Below, one piece after another: positions 16,914-26,022 of a stretch of DNA of 64,000 nt; the stretch's first letter is position 1, and every line of letters begins with the position of its first letter. Source of the DNA: Variovorax paradoxus (GTDB lineage: Bacteria; Pseudomonadota; Gammaproteobacteria; Burkholderiales; Burkholderiaceae_C). The notes beneath the pieces are model-generated. The model saw only the letters and a list, made by a program, of their open reading frames with translations, did no database searches and was not told where the DNA came from. The DNA lies in NCBI RefSeq assembly GCF_029919115.1, contig NZ_CP123990.1, positions 5,544,501-5,608,500 on the forward strand. The letters run 5' to 3'. Both the position numbers and the translations under genes were made by a program.

Positions 16914-18335
16914 ATGCAGTCCATCGAAGCCACCCCGGTCGCCGTCCCTGTTCCGGCCGGCACCGGCCACCTGAAGAAGGTGCTCGGCCCCATCCAGCTC
17001 TGGGGCATTGCGGTCGGCCTCGTCATTTCAGGCGAATACTTTGGTTGGAGCTACGGCTGGAACACCGCCGGCACGCTCGGCTTTCTGGTTGCCACGGTGC
17101 TGGTGGCCACCATGTACACCACCTTCATCTTCAGCTTTACCGAGCTCTCGACGGCCATTCCGCACGCCGGCGGCCCCTTTGCCTATGCCAGGCGGGCCTT
17201 CGGGCCGACCGGCGGCTTCGTGGCGGGGTTTGCCACGCTGGTCGAATTCGTCTTTGCGCCGCCGGCCATTGCACTGGCCATCGGCGCCTACCTCAATGTG
17301 CAGTTCCCCGGCATCAACCCGAAGTGGTTTGCACTGGGTGCCTACGTGATCTTCATCGCACTGAACTGGATCGGCGTGGGCATTGCGGCGGCCTTCGAGC
17401 TCTTCGTGACGGTGCTTGCGATCTTCGAGCTGCTGGTGTTCATGGGCGTGGTCACGCCCGGCTGGTCGATGGCCAACTTCGTTGCCAACGGCTGGGCCGG
17501 CGGCAATGTGCTGAACGGCGCAGCCATCTCCGGCATCTTTGCGTCGATACCGTTCGCGATCTGGTTCTTTCTGGCGATCGAAGGCGCGGCCATGGCGGCC
17601 GAGGAAGCGCGCGACCCGCACCGCACCATTCCCATCGCCTACACCACGGGCATCGTCACGCTGGTGGTGCTGGCCTTCGGCGTGATGATCTTTGCGGGCG
17701 GCGTGGGCGACTGGCGCAAGCTTGCCAACATCAACGATCCGCTGCCGCAGGCCATGAAAGCCGTGGTGGGCGACAACAGCGGCTGGCTGCACATGCTGGT
17801 GTGGATCGGACTCTTCGGTCTGATTGCCTCGTTCCACGGAATCATCATGGGCTATTCGCGCCAGATCTTCGCGCTGGCGCGCGCGGGCTACCTGCCCCGC
17901 TACTTTGCCGGACTGAGCCCGCGTTTCGACACGCCGCACCGCGCCTTGCTGGCCGGCGGCGTGATCGGCGTGGTGGCCATCTTCAGCGACGAATGGGTGC
18001 AGTTCGGCGGCCAGACACTCACCGCCAACATCGTGACCATGGCGGTGCTCGGCGCCATCGTGATGTACCTGATCTCGATGGCCGCGCTCTTCAAGCTGCG
18101 CAAGAGCGAGCCCGACCTGCTGCGCACCTACCGGGCGCCTTTCTACCCCGTGTTTCCGGCCATCGCGCTCGGGCTTGGCGTGGTGTGCCTGGGCGCCATG
18201 GTGTGGTTCAACGCCATGCTCACGCTGCTGTTCCTGGTGCTGATGGCCGCGGCCTACGGATACTTTCTCCTGACCTCGGCGCAGCGCAAGGCGGCGGCGC
18301 CCGACGAGATGCTTGCCTCGCCGCCCATCCTTTGA
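16914..18335 (+). CDS. eat: Ethanolamine permease (APC family)
   Basis: A 473-residue amino acid-polyamine-organocation transporter with about 12 hydrophobic segments. The motif 'LWGIAVGLVISGEYFGWSYGW' near residue 25 is characteristic of ethanolamine permeases. The start ATG is preceded by AGAGGAAAG. It is the first gene of an operon with eutB 7 bases downstream, so ethanolamine uptake is directly coupled to its breakdown. It is inner-membrane located and probably cotransports with a proton or cation. Confidence 0.92.
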   Translation: MQSIEATPVAVPVPAGTGHLKKVLGPIQLWGIAVGLVISGEYFGWSYGWNTAGTLGFLVATVLVATMYTTFIFSFTELSTAIPHAGGPFAYARRAFGPTGGFVAGFATLVEFVFAPPAIALAIGAYLNVQFPGINPKWFALGAYVIFIALNWIGVGIAAAFELFVTVLAIFELLVFMGVVTPGWSMANFVANGWAGGNVLNGAAISGIFASIPFAIWFFLAIEGAAMAAEEARDPHRTIPIAYTTGIVTLVVLAFGVMIFAGGVGDWRKLANINDPLPQAMKAVVGDNSGWLHMLVWIGLFGLIASFHGIIMGYSRQIFALARAGYLPRYFAGLSPRFDTPHRALLAGGVIGVVAIFSDEWVQFGGQTLTANIVTMAVLGAIVMYLISMAALFKLRKSEPDLLRTYRAPFYPVFPAIALGLGVVCLGAMVWFNAMLTLLFLVLMAAAYGYFLLTSAQRKAAAPDEMLASPPIL

Positions 18336-18342
18336 CGGAAAA

Positions 18343-19737
18343 ATGCGGTACCGCACCACCATCGCCGGCCAGGTCTTCGCTTTCGACGACCTCAGGCAGG
18401 TCATGGCCGCTGCCAGCCCGGCGCGCTCCGGCGACTATCTTGCGGGCATCGGCGCGGCCACCGCGCAGCAGCGCATGGCGGCGCGCCACGTGCTGGCGGA
18501 AACACCGCTCAAGCAGTTCTTGAACGAAGCGCTGATTCCCTACGAAAGCGACAACATCACGCGCCTGATCGTCGACAGCCACGAGGCGCAGGCTTTTGCA
18601 CCGGTGTCGCATCTCACGGTGGGCGACTTCCGCAACTGGCTGCTTTCGGAACAGGCCACCACAGAGACGCTGACGGCGTTGGCGCCCGGCCTCACGCCCG
18701 AAATGGTGGCGGCCGTGTCCAAGCTCATGCGCAACCAGGACCTGGTCTCGGTCGCCAGGAAGTGCAGCGTGGTCACGCGGTTTCGCGACACCATCGGCCT
18801 GCCCGGCCACCTGGCCGTGCGCCTGCAACCCAACCATCCGACCGACGACCTGCGCGGCGTGGCGGCCTCCACGCTCGACGGGCTGCTCTACGGCGCGGGC
18901 GATGCGGTGATCGGGCTCAACCCGGTGTCCGACAGCATGCAGGTGCTGGGGCGCTTGCTGCACATGCTGGACGAAGTGATCCAGCGCTTCGAGATTCCTA
19001 CGCAAAGCTGCGTGCTCACGCACGTGACCAACACGCTCAAGCTGGCGGAAGCCGGTGCACCGGTGGACCTGGTGTTCCAGTCGATTGCCGGCACCGAAAA
19101 GGCGAACCACTCTTTCGGCATCACGCCAGAACTGCTCGACGAAGCCTACGCCGCGGCGTTGGCACTGAATCGGGGCACGGTCGGCAACAACGTGATGTAT
19201 TTCGAGACGGGCCAGGGCAGCGCGCTTTCGGCCAACGCCAACTTCGGTGTCGACCAACAGACCTGCGAGGTGCGCGCCTATGCATTGGCGCGGCGCTACA
19301 AGCCCCTTCTCATCAACACGGTGGTCGGCTTCATCGGGCCCGAGTACCTTTACGACGGCAAGCAGATCATCCGCGCCGGGCTCGAGGACCATTGCTGCGG
19401 CAAGTTGCTGGGGCTGCCCATCGGCTGCGACATCTGCTACACCAACCATGCCGAGGCCGACCAGGACGACATGGACAACCTGCTGGTGCTGCTCGGCACC
19501 GCGGGCATCAACTTCATCATGGGCATTCCGGGTGCAGACGACGTGATGCTCAACTACCAGAGCACCTCGTTCCACGACGCGCTGTTCCTGCGCCAGACGC
19601 TGGGCCTGAAGCGCGCGCCCGAATTCGAGGCCTGGCTGCAGCGAATGCAGATCACCGATGCAGCGGGGCAGCTGGCGCCGCCCTCGGCCAACCGCCTGCT
19701 GGCAGACATGAGCGGGCTGGCCGCACTGGCGCCATGA
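18343..19737 (+). CDS. eutB: Ethanolamine ammonia-lyase large subunit
   Basis: A 464-residue EutB. It carries the conserved stretches 'NQDLVSVARKCSVVTRFRDTIGL', 'LQPNHPTDDLRGVAASTLDGLLYGAGDAVIGLNP' and 'GNNVMYFETGQGSALSANAN'. With EutC and adenosylcobalamin it converts ethanolamine to acetaldehyde and ammonia. Length equals that of enteric EutB (about 453-467). The start MRYRTT follows the permease stop by 7 bases, and the stop overlaps the eutC start. Neither the reactivase eutA nor microcompartment genes accompany it, so this is the compact form of the pathway. Confidence 0.95.
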   Translation: MRYRTTIAGQVFAFDDLRQVMAAASPARSGDYLAGIGAATAQQRMAARHVLAETPLKQFLNEALIPYESDNITRLIVDSHEAQAFAPVSHLTVGDFRNWLLSEQATTETLTALAPGLTPEMVAAVSKLMRNQDLVSVARKCSVVTRFRDTIGLPGHLAVRLQPNHPTDDLRGVAASTLDGLLYGAGDAVIGLNPVSDSMQVLGRLLHMLDEVIQRFEIPTQSCVLTHVTNTLKLAEAGAPVDLVFQSIAGTEKANHSFGITPELLDEAYAAALALNRGTVGNNVMYFETGQGSALSANANFGVDQQTCEVRAYALARRYKPLLINTVVGFIGPEYLYDGKQIIRAGLEDHCCGKLLGLPIGCDICYTNHAEADQDDMDNLLVLLGTAGINFIMGIPGADDVMLNYQSTSFHDALFLRQTLGLKRAPEFEAWLQRMQITDAAGQLAPPSANRLLADMSGLAALAP

Positions 19738-20519
19738 GCGGCGAACCCGTCACGCCAAACCCCTGGGCGCAATGGCGGTCGGCCACGCCCGCGCGCCTGG
19801 CGCTGGGCCGTGCCGGCGCGGGCATGCCCACCGACGAAACGCTGCGCTTCGGATGGGCGCATGCCATGGCGCGCGACGCCATTCATGCGGCGCTCGACGT
19901 CGATGCGCTCGAAGCCACGCTGCGCAAGCAGAACTGGGAGACGCTGCACGCTCGCAGCCGCGCGGAAGACCGCACCACCTACCTGCGCCGGCCCGACCTG
20001 GGCCGGCAGCTCGACCCCGCCGACGCCGAGCGCCTGCGTGCCGCGGCAAAGCCTGGATGCGACGTGTGCCTGGTCATCGGCGACGGGCTCTCCTCGCTCG
20101 CCGTGGCGCGCCATGCGACGCCGCTGCTGGCTGCATTGCGCTCGCATTTGCCGGCTGAAACGCGCTTCTCTCCAGTGGTCATCGCCACGCAGGCGCGCGT
20201 GGCCTTGGCCGATGAGGTGGGCGAACTATTCGGCGCGGCACTCTCGGTCATGCTGATCGGCGAACGCCCGGGGCTCAGCTCACCCGACAGCCTCGGCATT
20301 TACCTGACCCATTCGCCCAAGCGCGGCCGGCACGACGCCGAGCGCAACTGCATCTCGAATGTGCGGCCCGAAGGCCTGCCCTGCGAAGCCGCCGCGTTCA
20401 AGCTGGCATGGCTGATGCGGGAGTCGCTGCAGCGCGGGCTGACCGGTGTCGGCCTGAAGGACGAGAGCGACCTGGCCGTGCTTCAGCAAGACGCGCACAG
20501 GCCCGAACTGCCCGGATAG
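19734..20519 (+). CDS. eutC: Ethanolamine ammonia-lyase small subunit
   Basis: A 261-residue EutC, the cobalamin-contacting small subunit of ethanolamine ammonia-lyase. Its ATG overlaps the eutB stop (ATGA), giving coupled translation. Recognisable conserved segments are 'ATPARLALGRAGAGMPTDETLRF' near the N-terminus, 'VIGDGLSSLAV' (about 121) and 'CISNVRPEGLPCEAAAFKLAWL' near the C-terminus. It is the last gene of the eut operon; the next gene (hipB) begins 68 bases later. Confidence 0.95.
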   Translation: MSGEPVTPNPWAQWRSATPARLALGRAGAGMPTDETLRFGWAHAMARDAIHAALDVDALEATLRKQNWETLHARSRAEDRTTYLRRPDLGRQLDPADAERLRAAAKPGCDVCLVIGDGLSSLAVARHATPLLAALRSHLPAETRFSPVVIATQARVALADEVGELFGAALSVMLIGERPGLSSPDSLGIYLTHSPKRGRHDAERNCISNVRPEGLPCEAAAFKLAWLMRESLQRGLTGVGLKDESDLAVLQQDAHRPELPG

Positions 20520-20525
20520 CAAGCA

Positions 20526-20584
20526 TTTCCAAACCTTGGAAAAACGCATTAAAATGACTTTTAAGCCGTTTAACAGTCATTTTA
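20526..20584. promoter_or_regulatory. hipBA control region with two inverted repeats
   Basis: Between the eutC stop and the hipB ATG lie two perfect dyads. The first is TTTCCAA-ACC-TTGGAAA (20526-20542). The second is TAAAATGACT (20550-20559) paired with AGTCATTTTA (20575-20584), with a 15-base spacer, and ends 3 bases before the start codon. The segment is strikingly AT-rich against its surroundings. HipB-type antitoxins repress their own operon through such palindromes, so these are likely operators overlapping the promoter. The assignment is inferred from symmetry and position. Confidence 0.6.
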
Positions 20585-20587
20585 TTG

Positions 20588-20932
20588 ATGTCAAAAAGCA
20601 GCCGTAGCCTGTCTGCCCTGCCCTCGCAAACCATCGAACCCCTTGAGAGGCTCGGTCTGCGCCTGCGCGCGCACAGGGTTCACCGCGAATGGACGATTGC
20701 CGAAATGGCCGAGCGGCTGATGTGCTCGCCAAACACCTTGCGCGCGCTGGAATCCGGCAAACCGGGCACCAGCATCGGCCTGCTCGCCCACGCGTTGTGG
20801 CTCTTCGGCGAAATCGATTCGATGGAAGACGTGGCCCCCGCTCCTGCGGCGCTGGCCGCAAAACGCCGCGTACGCAGGTCGGCCGCGCAAGGCCAGGCCG
20901 GCAAGATCGCGGAAGACGAACGTGACTTCTGA
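20588..20932 (+). CDS. HipB-like XRE-family antitoxin
   Basis: A 114-residue protein with a helix-turn-helix of the Cro/C1 type at about 20-75 ('LGLRLRAHRVHREWTIAEMAERLMCSPNTLRALESGKPGTSIGLL'). A basic, flexible C-terminal tail follows (about 85-114). Its 3-prime end overlaps the kinase gene by 11 bases, as in hipBA modules. It would bind the palindromes upstream and neutralise HipA. The ATG at 20588 is preferred to the TTG just before it. Confidence 0.85.
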   Translation: MSKSSRSLSALPSQTIEPLERLGLRLRAHRVHREWTIAEMAERLMCSPNTLRALESGKPGTSIGLLAHALWLFGEIDSMEDVAPAPAALAAKRRVRRSAAQGQAGKIAEDERDF

Positions 20933-22175
20933 AAGCACCGTCGACGAGCGAAGCATCTACGTCGGGCTTGCCCACCGCACGGGTGAACGGGTGCAACCGG
21001 CCGGGCTGATGAAGGTGGTACGCAGGGGCGTGGTCGAGTCCGGCGAGTTTGCCTACGGGCGGCGCTATCTTGAAGCCCCCGGGGCTGCACCGCTGAACCC
21101 TGAGTATCTACCGCTGCGCAACGCGGCCTTTGCGCTGCCCGAGCGCCGCATCCGCGAAGGCGGCGCCATGCCGCTCACGCTGCGCGATGCCTTGCCCGAC
21201 AGCTGGGGGCGCAAGGTGCTCGAAACACGCCAGGGCAAGCCGCTGTCGGACATTGATGCATTGCTGCTGACCAACGAGGACCGCATCGGTGCGATGGTGT
21301 TCGCCGAATCGCTGCCTATCGAGAGTGAAGAACCGCCATCGGCGTTGCTTTCGCTGGAGCAACTCGCCGAGGCGTCCCGCCGCATCGAAGCCGGCATCGA
21401 GATCGGCCCCGACATGCACCGGCTCCTGCGCGGCGGCAGCCTGGGCGGCGCCCGGCCAAAGGCGGCCTTCGTGCACCAGGGCAGGCGTTGCATCGCCAAG
21501 TTCGCATCGCGCGGCGACGACCATGATGTGGAAGTGATCGAGGCGGCAACGCTCTGGCTGGCCGATGCATGCGGCATCGAAGTTCCGCCCTTTGTGCTGC
21601 AGCCGCTCGCAGCGGGGCATGCCCTGCTGGTCGAGCGTTTCGACCGGGTGGGTCCGGTGGGCGAAGAGCGGCGTTTTCATTACCTCTCGGCCTCCGCGCT
21701 GCTCGATGTTCCCTACGAATCGAGCAGGGGCAGCTACGTCGAGCTGGCGCAACTGCTGCGGCGCATTTCGGCTCGTCCGCAGGCAGACCTGGCCGAGCTC
21801 TTTCGCCGGCTGGTGTTCAACCTTGCAGTGGGCAACAGCGACGACCACGTCAAGAATCACGGCGCGTTGCGAAGCGAAGACGGCTTCTGGCGCCTCGCGC
21901 CGGCATTCGATCTGGTCATGCAACTGGGCGGCCATACGGGCTATCAGGAACTGGCCATTCTTCCGGGGCAGCACGCCTCCAGCATCGAACTGGCCCGCGC
22001 CGCAGCTTCGCATTTCGGGCTGTCGGCAACCCAGGCCGACGCCGTCATTCGCACGACCGAAGAAACCGTGGCCTTGCATGCCGCTGCGAGCGTCGAGGCG
22101 TCGGGCGCAAACCGTGCACTCGTGCGCCGTGTGGCGGGATTCATCGAGCGACAGCACGCACGCATCCACGCGTAG
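20922..22175 (+). CDS. HipA-family serine/threonine kinase toxin
   Basis: A 417-residue HipA-like kinase with a GTG start that overlaps the antitoxin end. An N-terminal HipA_N-like region (about 10-135) is followed by the catalytic lobe. The latter has the Gly-rich loop GGSLGGARPK (171-180), the catalytic loop NSDDHVKN (305-312) and the metal-binding Asp in 'LAPAFD' (about 330). All key kinase residues look intact, so it is probably active. HipA proteins phosphorylate aminoacyl-tRNA synthetases and induce dormancy. The exact target here is unknown. Confidence 0.88.
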   Translation: MTSESTVDERSIYVGLAHRTGERVQPAGLMKVVRRGVVESGEFAYGRRYLEAPGAAPLNPEYLPLRNAAFALPERRIREGGAMPLTLRDALPDSWGRKVLETRQGKPLSDIDALLLTNEDRIGAMVFAESLPIESEEPPSALLSLEQLAEASRRIEAGIEIGPDMHRLLRGGSLGGARPKAAFVHQGRRCIAKFASRGDDHDVEVIEAATLWLADACGIEVPPFVLQPLAAGHALLVERFDRVGPVGEERRFHYLSASALLDVPYESSRGSYVELAQLLRRISARPQADLAELFRRLVFNLAVGNSDDHVKNHGALRSEDGFWRLAPAFDLVMQLGGHTGYQELAILPGQHASSIELARAAASHFGLSATQADAVIRTTEETVALHAAASVEASGANRALVRRVAGFIERQHARIHA

Positions 22176-22267
22176 CTGGCACGGCTGATGCGTAGGTCGA
22201 TGCTGAAGTGTCACGGGCGTTGCATACGCTCGGCGCTTCTCATCGACAAACGTACAACAGGAACCGC

Positions 22268-23530
22268 ATGCAACGCCGCCTCGTCCTCCTCACCCCGCTT
22301 GCCACTGCGCTGGTTGCCGCCGGCTGCGCCAGTCTTTCGACCGCCCAGGGTCTTTCACCCGGTCATTGGGACGCCTTCAACCGCGCACAGATCGAAGGCC
22401 TGATCGCCAGCCTCGGCAAGGGAAGCCCGGGCTACAACGCAGCCAAGCCGCCCTATGTAGTCTTCGACTGGGACAACACCAGCGTGTTCCTCGACATCGA
22501 GGAAGCCTCGCTGATCTACCAGCTCGAGAACCTGGTGTTCGGCGCCACGCCCGCGCAGCTCGAAGTGGCGCTGCGCAAGAACATTCCGAAGAAGGACTTT
22601 CTTCCGGCGCACAACAACGCGGCGGGCAAGCCGGTGAACATCGACCTGCTGGTGCCCGACATCGTGGCGAGCTACACGTGGCTCTACCAGAACTACAGCG
22701 GCTTCAAGGGCAGCCAGCCGCTCGCGGCAGTCAAGCTGAGCCCGCACTACATTGCATTCACCACCAAGGTCCGCTACCTCTACGAAGCCATTGGCGACAC
22801 CTTCGACCACGACACGGCCTACCCCTGGGTGACCTACCTCTTCGTCGGCATGACCGAAGCGCAGGTGCGCAAGCTGACGGCGGAAACGGTGGCATGGCAG
22901 CTGAGGGAGCCCGTGGCCAAGGTGAAGTGGACCTCGCCAACGGCACTGCCCGGCCAGGCGGGCGTGGTTTCGGTCAGTTGGAAGAACGGGCTGCGGCTGC
23001 AACCCGAAATGCAGGAGCTGTACGCCGCCTTTCGCAACTCAGGGTTCGACGTGTGGGTTTGCTCCGCGTCTTTCGTCGACGTGATCAAGGAGATCTCGTC
23101 CAACCCCGCCTTCGGCTACAACAACCCGCCCGAGCGCGTGCTGGCAATGGAACTGGAGCGCGATGCCAACGGCGTCATTCAGCCTGAGTTCCGCCACGGG
23201 TACGACCAGACTCAGGGGCCCGGCAAGACGAAGAACATCCAGCGCTTCCTGGTCGGCAAATACGGCTACGGCCCGTGCTTCATTGCCGGAGACAGCGAGG
23301 GTGATCAGAACATGATGGCCGACTTCGCAGACACAAAGAAGGTGCTGATCGTGAACCGCCTGCGCGACCCGAAGACCGACATCGGCAAGTTCTCGGCCAT
23401 GGCCGTGCAGAACTACGGCAAGCCGGACACGCGCTACCTGCTGCAGGGCCGTGACGACAACACGGGCCAATGGGTGGCTTCGCAGCTGCACACGCCGCTG
23501 GGTGCCACGCAAGGCAAGGCGCTGAAATAG
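22268..23530 (+). CDS. Lipoprotein HAD-superfamily phosphatase
   Basis: A 420-residue protein. An N-terminal lipoprotein signal has the lipobox LVAAGC (Cys20), so it should be anchored in the envelope. HAD motif I is DWDNTS (nucleophile Asp67, acid Asp69) and a late acidic motif is 'GDSEGDQNMM'. A large cap insert lies between them. It may resemble phosphorylcholine phosphatase-type secreted HAD enzymes, but the substrate is not determinable. The start was set at the ATG that yields the lipoprotein signal; an upstream in-frame ATG is less likely. Confidence 0.82.
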   Translation: MQRRLVLLTPLATALVAAGCASLSTAQGLSPGHWDAFNRAQIEGLIASLGKGSPGYNAAKPPYVVFDWDNTSVFLDIEEASLIYQLENLVFGATPAQLEVALRKNIPKKDFLPAHNNAAGKPVNIDLLVPDIVASYTWLYQNYSGFKGSQPLAAVKLSPHYIAFTTKVRYLYEAIGDTFDHDTAYPWVTYLFVGMTEAQVRKLTAETVAWQLREPVAKVKWTSPTALPGQAGVVSVSWKNGLRLQPEMQELYAAFRNSGFDVWVCSASFVDVIKEISSNPAFGYNNPPERVLAMELERDANGVIQPEFRHGYDQTQGPGKTKNIQRFLVGKYGYGPCFIAGDSEGDQNMMADFADTKKVLIVNRLRDPKTDIGKFSAMAVQNYGKPDTRYLLQGRDDNTGQWVASQLHTPLGATQGKALK

Positions 23531-23607
23531 CCGCACAGGCCTGGCGGGCGGTGGCTGCCCATGAGGGACTTGCCTATGATCCTGGCATCGCCCCCAGGAG
23601 ACAAAAC

Positions 23608-24186
23608 ATGGCCGACCGCTACCCCCTTGCCGAGCTGAAAGACCTGCCCGAAGACATCCGCACCGCTATTCTTGCGGTGCAGGAAAAGGCCGGCTTCGTG
23701 CCCAACGTCTTCCTTGCGCTGGCGCGCCGCCCGGCCGAGTGGCGCGCCTTCTTCGCGTACCACGACGCGCTGATGCTGAAGGAAGAAGGCTCGCTTACCA
23801 AGGGCGACCGCGAGATGATCGTCACCACCACCAGCGCGGCCAACCAGTGCCTCTACTGCGTGGTGGCCCACGGCGCGCTGCTTCGCATCTACGAGAAGAA
23901 GCCGCTGGTGGCCGACCAGGTGGCCGTGAACTACCGCAAGGCCGACATCACGCCCCGCCAGCGCGCCATGCTCGACTTTGCAATGAAGGTGTGCGAACGC
24001 TCGCACGAAGTCGACGATGCGGACTTCAGCGCATTGCATGCCCACGGCTTCGACGATGAAGACATCTGGGACATCGCCTCGATTACCGCTTTTTTCGGCC
24101 TGAGCAACCGCCTTGCCAGCTTCAGCGGCATGCAGCCAAACCCCGAGTTCTTCCTGATGGGGCGCCTGCCTCGCGAAAAGAAGTAG
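23608..24186 (+). CDS. AhpD-like peroxidase-related protein (carboxymuconolactone decarboxylase fold)
   Basis: A 192-residue all-helical protein. The motif 'CLYCVVAHG' (Cys-x2-Cys-x3-His) matches the redox centre of AhpD and the 'uncharacterised peroxidase-related enzyme' family. It should reduce peroxides or a disulfide partner. A ribosome site (CAGGAG) precedes the ATG. It is 77 bases after the HAD gene and convergent with eptA, 9 bases away. The physiological partner is unknown. Confidence 0.87.
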   Translation: MADRYPLAELKDLPEDIRTAILAVQEKAGFVPNVFLALARRPAEWRAFFAYHDALMLKEEGSLTKGDREMIVTTTSAANQCLYCVVAHGALLRIYEKKPLVADQVAVNYRKADITPRQRAMLDFAMKVCERSHEVDDADFSALHAHGFDDEDIWDIASITAFFGLSNRLASFSGMQPNPEFFLMGRLPREKK

Positions 24187-24195
24187 GAAGGGTCT

Positions 24196-25953
24196 TCAGG
24201 CCCTGCTTCTGCACGAAGCGAGCGCGTCGAGAGTGGGCTTGTAGGTGGAGTTGGCCACGTCCATCAGCCCGAGCACCGTGTGATAGAGGTTATCGTGCGT
24301 GAGCGGTGCATCAAGGCCCGCTTCCATGCACGGCCGGGAGAGCTTGCGGCGCTCGCTCATGCCTTGGCTGAACCAGGTGACCATGGGCACGTGCTTCTGG
24401 GCCTCCGGCGCAAAGCTGTAGGGCACGCCATGCAGGAACAGGCCGTACTCCCCCAGCGATTCGCCGTGGTCGCTCACGTAGAGCAGCGCCGGGTCGTACT
24501 GCCCCGACTGGGCCTTGAGCCAGTCGATGGTCTGGCCCAGGAAACGGTCGGTCTGGGCGATGGAGTTGTCGTACACGTTCTGCAGCTCGGCATGGCCGCA
24601 CTCCGCCAGCGCGTTGGTCTTGCATTCGGGCAGGAAGCGCTTCACCTCCGGCGCCGAACGCTTGTAGTAGGCCGGCCCGTGGCTGCCCATCTGGTGCATG
24701 ACCAGTACCACGCCCTTGGCACGCCGCTCGGCCGGCAGCGCGGCAATGCGTGCATCCAGCCCCTTGAGCATGACGTCGTCCAGGCACTCCTCGCCGTCGC
24801 ACAGTGCGCCTTTCTGCGCCGGCGACAGGCTGTCGAAGGCCGAGGCATTCGGAACACGCGTGCAGACATCCTTGCAGCCGGCCTGGTTGTCGAGCCACAG
24901 CACGGCCAGCCCGGCGGCCTGCAGCACGTCGACCAGGTTTTCGTAGTCGTCCTTGCGCGATTCGTAGCCTTGCTTGCCGAGGGGCGAGAACATGCACGGC
25001 ACCGAAGCCAGCGTGTTGGTGCCGCACGAATGCACGTCGCGGTAGCTCAGCACGCCACGCGCGGCCAGCTCGGGCGTGGTGTCGCGCGCGTAGCCGTTCA
25101 GGCCGAAGTGGTCGGCCCGGGCCGTTTCGCCCACCACCAGAACGAACATCGGTGGCCGTACCTGCCCCGCGTAGCTCGCTCCCAAGGCCGTACCTGCGGT
25201 GATCGGAATCAGCTTTCGGCTGCGCTTGAACATCGGCTTGATGAGCACCGAGCCGGCCGAATAGAGGCTTGCGACAGGATTCATCATGTAGCGCAGGTGC
25301 ACGTTGTTGCGCATCAGCGGCGCGAGTTGCCGGTTCATCGACACGGCCGCAACCAGTGCCACCGCCAGCGCCAAAACCAGCAAAGCCGCATTGCGCCAGA
25401 GCTTGGCAACAAAGCGCATCGGCACGATGCGCGCGCGCCAGAGCGCCAGCGCCGGCAGCAGCACGACCAGCAGCACATGGAACGCCATGCGCCAGCCCAT
25501 GAGGTCGCGCGCTTCGTTCGGGTCGGTCTGGAGCACGTTGGCGATCATGGTCGGATCCATGACCACGCGGTATTCGAGCATGTAGTGCTGCACGAACGCA
25601 GCCAGCAGCACCACCGCAAACCACAGCGGCTTCATCCAGCGAGACCATGCGGTGAACGACAGCAGCGCGACCGTTGCGCACACCATGAGCACGGCCATGG
25701 CTGCACTTGTGGGCAGGTAGGTGCTGGGCGCGCCGCCAATGCGGGCGAGCTCGTCCCACAGCGGCCAGTTGGCAGCGGCGGCAAGGTAGAGGGCGAGCCA
25801 GACCACCACGCGCTGCGCGGTGCGCGGCCGCGTGAGCCAGGCATCGATGCGTGCCCACAGCGTTTGTGCAAACGCCAGGTACGGGGCGCCGGCTGCCGGC
25901 AACTCCATGCCCCGCGCGGGCGCTGGCGCGGGTTCGATTCGCGTGAAAGACAT
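24196..25953 (-). CDS. eptA: Lipid A phosphoethanolamine transferase
   Basis: A 585-residue protein with five predicted N-terminal membrane helices (about 45-65, 82-100, 108-125, 155-172, 188-206). A periplasmic sulfatase-fold domain follows from about 265. The catalytic centre VVGETARADHFGLNGY has the nucleophile Thr277 and Glu276, and 'VSDHGESLGEYGLFLHG' binds zinc; paired cysteines are also present. It transfers phosphoethanolamine to lipid A phosphates and lowers polymyxin binding. It heads away from a PmrAB-like two-component pair, with two PAP2 phosphatase genes in between on its own strand. Confidence 0.92.
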   Translation of the reverse strand: MSFTRIEPAPAPARGMELPAAGAPYLAFAQTLWARIDAWLTRPRTAQRVVVWLALYLAAAANWPLWDELARIGGAPSTYLPTSAAMAVLMVCATVALLSFTAWSRWMKPLWFAVVLLAAFVQHYMLEYRVVMDPTMIANVLQTDPNEARDLMGWRMAFHVLLVVLLPALALWRARIVPMRFVAKLWRNAALLVLALAVALVAAVSMNRQLAPLMRNNVHLRYMMNPVASLYSAGSVLIKPMFKRSRKLIPITAGTALGASYAGQVRPPMFVLVVGETARADHFGLNGYARDTTPELAARGVLSYRDVHSCGTNTLASVPCMFSPLGKQGYESRKDDYENLVDVLQAAGLAVLWLDNQAGCKDVCTRVPNASAFDSLSPAQKGALCDGEECLDDVMLKGLDARIAALPAERRAKGVVLVMHQMGSHGPAYYKRSAPEVKRFLPECKTNALAECGHAELQNVYDNSIAQTDRFLGQTIDWLKAQSGQYDPALLYVSDHGESLGEYGLFLHGVPYSFAPEAQKHVPMVTWFSQGMSERRKLSRPCMEAGLDAPLTHDNLYHTVLGLMDVANSTYKPTLDALASCRSRA

Positions 25954-26022
25954 GCGCCGACTGTAGGAAGCGCAACTGAAGGAAGCCTGAATTGCGCGTT
26001 CAGCCGGTGTTCAGAATCGAGC

